Below, in pieces: positions 5,536 to 5,649 of a stretch of 5,649 nt of DNA. The stretch covers positions 1-5,649 of the forward strand of contig JALTYD010000037.1 in assembly GCA_027046525.1 (NCBI GenBank), written 5' to 3'. A program made the position numbers and the translations under genes. The notes under the pieces were generated by a model, which saw only the letters and a list, made by a program, of their open reading frames with translations, was not told the DNA's origin and did no database searches. This DNA comes from Pyrodictiaceae archaeon. GTDB lineage: Archaea > Thermoproteota > Thermoprotei_A > Sulfolobales > Pyrodictiaceae. Within the stretch, counting starts at the first letter, position 1. The number at the start of each line of letters is the position of its first letter.

Positions 5536-5649
5536 CAAGAGCTACTACGCTCAAACTAGGCTAAACTCTGTAATACTTTTTAAATAAACACCATAATACC
5601 ACTTATAATCGAGTACAATCAAGTTTTAGATAATTACACAGTAATACCA

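Noticed and set aside
1..5649. CRISPR array or other regularly spaced repeats
   Set aside because: No repeated unit with regular spacing was found; the recurring short strings are CTAG-rich and irregularly placed.

Overview
The window looks like chromosomal DNA of an AT-rich archaeon, most likely a hyperthermophilic crenarchaeon of the Desulfurococcales type. The support is as follows. Arg codons are mostly AGA/AGG and Ile is mostly ATA. GTG and TTG starts are common. Short GGTG Shine-Dalgarno motifs precede several starts, AT-rich TATA-like boxes lie upstream, and the encoded protein families are familiar from archaea. I do not assign a genus.

Left part (1 to about 1385): this appears to be the edge of an old integrated mobile element. 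On the minus strand lies a decayed archaeal (SSV-type) tyrosine recombinase gene, broken by one frameshift at an A5 run and two in-frame TGA codons. Its reading frame opens at about 1382, directly beside a stop codon. Near that end is a sequence resembling a tRNA T-loop read antisense, as expected for the int(C) half of an integrase gene split by integration into a tRNA gene. Beyond the integrase, an unidentified minus-strand frame stays open to the left edge of the window. Codon use here (Ile often ATT/ATC) and CTAG density differ from the rest of the window.

Right part (about 1386 to 5649): ordinary-looking host genes. A plus-strand run encodes an alkaline-phosphatase-superfamily phosphodiesterase, then (19 bp later) a single-domain O6-alkylguanine-DNA alkyltransferase with the PCHRV active site, then (58 bp later) a ten-helix EamA/DMT transporter. 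A minus-strand class II aldolase converges on the transporter and overlaps its end by 17 bp. Further right, also on the minus strand, is an uncharacterised two-CxxC zinc-ribbon protein.

I see no common pathway. The phosphodiesterase, alkyltransferase and transporter may share a transcript because of their spacing. The aldolase is probably a stand-alone sugar-phosphate aldolase. The most notable points are the element border with the dead integrase, the alkyltransferase lacking its N-terminal domain, a perfect 9-bp inverted repeat before the phosphodiesterase, and the strong excess of CTAG in the host part.
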